From: Advenella sp. FME57
GTDB taxonomy: Bacteria > Pseudomonadota > Gammaproteobacteria > Burkholderiales > Burkholderiaceae_B
Length of the DNA stretch: 64,000 bases
Assembly: GCF_014897675.1 (NCBI RefSeq)
Contig: NZ_JABUXU010000019.1
Coordinates: 34,818-98,817, forward strand
Direction: 5' to 3'
Shown here in pieces: positions 61,521-64,000 of the stretch. Numbering within the stretch: position 1 is the stretch's first letter; each line of letters begins with the position of its first letter. The position numbers and the translations under genes are program-made. The notes beneath the pieces are model-generated. The model saw only the letters and a list, made by a program, of their open reading frames with translations. It was not told where the DNA came from and made no database searches.

Positions 61521-62012
61521 TTAGTTTTGTGCCAGAGTATTTTCCAGCGTTTTGATGAAATCTTTTTTATCGTAATTGCCAATATAGCGTTTGACTATAT
61601 TGCCCTGACGATCCAGCAAAAACGCCACCGGTGTGAACTTGATATCGTCAAAGGCTTTGGCGGCGCTGCCATCGCTGTCAAGGGTAACGGTAAATGGCAG
61701 CTTTTTGTCTGTCGTATAGTTTTTTACGAAATTGGGCGGGTCATAGGCCATGGCCACGGCAACGGTCTCATAGCCCTTGTCGTGATAGGTATTATAGTAC
61801 TCGATGGTATCGGGCATTTGCGCAATACAGGTCACGCAACTGGTGGCCCAGAATTTGACCAGCACCACCTTGCCCTTGAGGTCGGCAGTCTGGAACTGGC
61901 GCCCGTCCAGCGCGGTAAACGTGACATCGGGTGCCGCCTTGGATGAGGTCATCATAAACCCGCCTGCTATGGCGGCCACGGCGAGTACGGCAGGAAGAAC
62001 GATTTTTTTCAT
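61521..62012 (-). CDS. TlpA-like thioredoxin-fold protein
   Basis: 163-residue envelope thiol-disulfide oxidoreductase. The signal peptide/anchor is [20 protein letters not shown]. The redox site is CVTC in [14 protein letters not shown]; cis-Pro in [12 protein letters not shown]. Peroxiredoxin-like TlpA/ResA proteins help cytochrome c maturation or general thiol reduction. It lies 12 nt after the BON lipoprotein gene and 22 nt before argB, so transcription is shared with unrelated functions. Confidence 0.9.
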   Translation of the reverse strand: MKKIVLPAVLAVAAIAGGFMMTSSKAAPDVTFTALDGRQFQTADLKGKVVLVKFWATSCVTCIAQMPDTIEYYNTYHDKGYETVAVAMAYDPPNFVKNYTTDKKLPFTVTLDSDGSAAKAFDDIKFTPVAFLLDRQGNIVKRYIGNYDKKDFIKTLENTLAQN

Positions 62013-62024
62013 GGGTAGTTGGTA

Positions 62025-62729
62025 TTATTCCATAGGGAAAGTTTGCACGCCGCCCGAAGAGGGGTTGGCTTCAGTACCGGGCACCGTTGTGGGTGCACCC
62101 GTGGTGCCGGTAGTCGCGTTCAGGCTGCTGCCCGAAACAATATCAAATACCTTGACAACCCGGCTTACGCCGCTGACGCCTGCCGCAGCCGAGGCTGCAC
62201 GCTGTCCTTCAAGGTCGGTGACCTGACCCATCAGATAGACAACACCACGGGTGGTGATCACATTGATGGATCCTGATGGGACCTGTTTGGTGGCCAGAAG
62301 TTCCGCTTTGACGCGCGAAGTGATCCAGGTCTCATTGCTGCGGGTGCTGAAAGAGGCACGGGGACCCACGGTCAGCTGGTTGTCAACGCGCTTGACGTCG
62401 GTAGCACTGCGCGCCATAGTTTCGGCCGATTGCTTGGCGGCCTCTGTGGGCACTTCACCGGTCAGCAGGACGCGTTGATTAAAGGATGACACAATGACGC
62501 GGCCGGCTTCGCCGATGCTTTCGTTAATGGTATTCTGGGTGCGTCGTTCAATGTTCTTGTCCACCAGTTGCATGCCCGCCGAGCGCCGATCTACGGCTAC
62601 GATGGCGGTGCCGCCCGCGGCAGCACCAACAATCAGGGGCACGCAACCGGCCAGCAGCGAGCAGGACAGTGAAAGGGCAACCAGGGCAGTGGCAGAGCGG
62701 GACAGGGTAAATGGGCGCGATACACTCAT
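62025..62729 (-). CDS. BON-domain outer-membrane lipoprotein, DolP (YraP)-like
   Basis: 234 residues. The signal peptide ends at a lipobox LLAGC. Two BON domains follow: the first around NESIGEAGRVIVSSFNQRVLLTGEVP, the second around SRVKAELLATKQVPSGSINVITTRGVVYLMGQVTD. A Ser/Thr/Gly-rich tail ends the protein. DolP maintains outer-membrane integrity and interacts with the BAM complex in E. coli. Its start overlaps the SIS-domain gene stop by 4 nt, the same order as diaA-yraP in E. coli. Confidence 0.92.
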   Translation of the reverse strand: MSVSRPFTLSRSATALVALSLSCSLLAGCVPLIVGAAAGGTAIVAVDRRSAGMQLVDKNIERRTQNTINESIGEAGRVIVSSFNQRVLLTGEVPTEAAKQSAETMARSATDVKRVDNQLTVGPRASFSTRSNETWITSRVKAELLATKQVPSGSINVITTRGVVYLMGQVTDLEGQRAASAAAGVSGVSRVVKVFDIVSGSSLNATTGTTGAPTTVPGTEANPSSGGVQTFPME

Positions 62730-63319
62730 TCGGAATCTCCAAGTAACATGGCGTCAATGCCATCACACAAAACGTGAAGTGCCAGCGAGTGGACTTCCTG
62801 GATACGCATGGTACGGTCATGCGGCACGCAAAGATGGACATCCTGATCGGTCAGCAGGCCGGTCACACTGCCGCCTTTCTTGCCGGTAAGGGCGATGACA
62901 TGCATTTCGCGTTCATGGGCGGCGCGGATCGCCTTAATCACGTTGGCCGAATTGCCACTGGTGGTGAAGGCGACCAGCACGTCGCTTGGCTGACCTAGCG
63001 CCTGTACCTGGCGTTCAAATATATTGTCAAAACCGTAGTCGTTGCCGACGGCCGTAAGGATAGAGGTGTCGGCGTTAAGCGAAATGCCGGCAAACGGGAT
63101 GCGATCGCGTTCGAACCGGCCGACCAGTTCGGCGATGAAATGCTGGGCATCGGCTGCCGAGCCGCCATTGCCGCAGGCGAGCACTTTGCCATTATTGCTG
63201 ATGGCATTGACCAGCATGTCGATGGCGATAGCCAGCGGTTCGGCCAATACCTGGTGGCTTTGGGCGATGACGCGGGCCGAATCATCGAAATGAAAAGAAA
63301 TGCGGGAAGAGATGTCCAT
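62726..63319 (-). CDS. SIS-domain phosphoheptose isomerase-like protein (GmhA/DiaA)
   Basis: 197 residues from the ATG at 63319. The sugar-isomerase fold shows LACGNGGSAADAQHFIAELVGRF (phosphosugar loop), ISLNADTSILTAVGNDYGFD, and FTTSGNSANVIKAI. The gene order yraN - this gene - BON lipoprotein copies E. coli yraN-diaA-dolP, so a DiaA role in DnaA-dependent initiation is as likely as sedoheptulose-7-phosphate isomerisation. Sequence alone does not decide; active-site Glu and His residues (EVHSLALHVLC) are present. Confidence 0.9.
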   Translation of the reverse strand: MDISSRISFHFDDSARVIAQSHQVLAEPLAIAIDMLVNAISNNGKVLACGNGGSAADAQHFIAELVGRFERDRIPFAGISLNADTSILTAVGNDYGFDNIFERQVQALGQPSDVLVAFTTSGNSANVIKAIRAAHEREMHVIALTGKKGGSVTGLLTDQDVHLCVPHDRTMRIQEVHSLALHVLCDGIDAMLLGDSE

Positions 63320-63442
63320 ATTGCTATTATCGCACGTGTTAAAAAAAACCGCATGGGCAGCTGTTGTCATCGAAGCAGGCAACGGGCGGTAAAAGGCGCG
63401 TTTGAGGCGTCAGCAAAACCGATTGTAACGGTTTTGTGATCC

Positions 63443-63982
63443 TCAGAAGACGGCAGGTAGCCAGTTAAGTGTATCGCCTTCGATGCAGACCGCATCAAAG
63501 CGGCAGTGTGGTGTTCTGCCGCCAAATCCGCTTGCAGCCAGTTGGGGCAGAAACCAGGCCGCAGTTCTGCGCAGGCGCTGCTGCTTGGCGTAGGTGATAC
63601 TGGCGGCCGCGCCCCCATGACGCGCGTTGCGACGATGTCGAATTTCAACGATAACCATGGTCTGGGCATCGGCACGAAAGACCGCATCCAGTTCCCCGTA
63701 CCGGCAGCGCAGATTGGTGCCCAGCAATTGCAGGCCGTGCGCGCAAAGCCAGGCTATGGCGCGGCTTTCTGCTTGCAGGCCGCGTTGCTGAGCCGGTGAT
63801 AATCGTTGCTCATGCGTGTTGCGATGGGCGCTGGTGCCTGGTCCGGCCCGACGGCGCAGCCGCGCCCGCAGCTTGTCCTGCGCGGCCGCAGCCAGCGTGA
63901 ACGCGATGAGCTGGTGGCTTTGTATGGGCGCGGGCGTCTGCGGCTCGCCGCAGGCGTGTTTTGCAGGTTTTTTTCCAGTCAC
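63443..63982 (-). CDS. yraN: YraN/UPF0102-family protein with N-terminal extension
   Basis: 179 residues; the UPF0102 domain (restriction-endonuclease-like fold) occupies about the last 115, with GLQAESRAIAWLCAHGLQLLGTNLRCRYGELD and VIVEIRHRRNARHGGAAASITYAKQQRL. The acidic E-x-D-x-E-x-R pattern is as in the family. The first 60 residues are basic and Ala-rich; family members are usually near 120 residues, so translation could start later, for example near codon 54 or later, though no better ATG is evident. It begins 18 nt from the window end. Confidence 0.88.
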   Translation of the reverse strand: MTGKKPAKHACGEPQTPAPIQSHQLIAFTLAAAAQDKLRARLRRRAGPGTSAHRNTHEQRLSPAQQRGLQAESRAIAWLCAHGLQLLGTNLRCRYGELDAVFRADAQTMVIVEIRHRRNARHGGAAASITYAKQQRLRRTAAWFLPQLAASGFGGRTPHCRFDAVCIEGDTLNWLPAVF

Positions 63983-64000
63983 GGCATGGATCCACAGGGG

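Noticed and set aside
1..64000. CRISPR arrays, insertion sequences, integrases, rRNA genes, prophage genes
   Set aside because: No regularly spaced repeats, transposase or integrase motifs (other than XerC) or rRNA sequence were seen.

Overview
The window looks like chromosome of a betaproteobacterium of the order Burkholderiales, most likely family Alcaligenaceae (Bordetella/Achromobacter/Advenella-like). This rests on gene order as I remember it for that family: mscL / petABC / sspAB; hslVU-dksA-COG0523 GTPase; xerC-DUF484-dapF-lpxL facing metK-ahcY-metF; rpe-gph-trpEGDC. An SAH riboswitch before ahcY also fits. The genus is a guess. Most genes have high-GC third positions. The block at about 25.6-39.1 kb is visibly more AT-rich with different codon use and looks acquired.

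Layout. 1-5.5 kb: end of a NIF3-like gene, mscL, the cytochrome bc1 operon petABC, stringent-starvation genes sspAB and tRNA-Thr(TGT). 5.6-7.3 kb: a PduO-type cobalamin adenosyltransferase, a HigA antitoxin whose HigB toxin gene carries an internal stop, and a small periplasmic CusF-like protein. 7.6-14.5 kb: hslVU behind a sigma-32-type promoter, a cysteine-poor dksA, then a zinc block (His-rich COG0523 GTPase, Zur-like regulator, candidate Zur box, ABC ATPase and permease, but no binding protein). 14.5-18 kb: xerC, DUF484, dapF, lpxL. 18.2-20.2 kb: an accessory cassette of two SMR transporters, a nucleoside deaminase and a MarR regulator, with the same 14-bp palindrome at both internal promoters. 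20.4-20.6 kb: a 22-codon hydrophobic ORF fully overlapped by a predicted antisense RNA, organised like the enterobacterial Ibs/Sib type I toxin-antitoxin. 21-25.2 kb: metK, SAH riboswitch, ahcY, a holin-like membrane protein and metF, i.e. the activated-methyl cycle.

25.6-39.1 kb: a catabolic island with a Liv-type (HAAT) ABC importer, thiolase, TetR regulator, acyl-CoA ligase, SDR, about 600-residue acyl-CoA dehydrogenase and a fused hydratase/3-hydroxyacyl-CoA dehydrogenase. Together they could import an organic acid, activate it to a CoA ester and beta-oxidise it; the substrate is not evident. 39.3-50.3 kb: 5-formyl-THF cyclo-ligase with a coupled 72-residue ORF, a lytic transglycosylase, cca, ubiX, several small conserved or unknown proteins, a MidA-type methyltransferase, rhlE with a long leader, and a HIT protein. 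50.3-55.9 kb: rpe-gph-trpEGDC on the minus strand; between gph and trpE is a 29-codon leader peptide with three Trp codons followed by mutually exclusive terminator and antiterminator hairpins, i.e. a trp attenuator. 55.9-64 kb: apaG, mltA, a UbiH-family monooxygenase and dsbC on the plus strand; a HAD nucleotidase, argB, a TlpA-like protein, a BON lipoprotein, a GmhA/DiaA-type SIS protein and yraN on the minus strand.

The strongest candidates for something undescribed are the Ibs/Sib-like locus near 20.5 kb, the trp attenuator, and the palindrome-controlled SMR/deaminase/MarR cassette. No computation or database search was run; coordinates and base pairing were read by eye.
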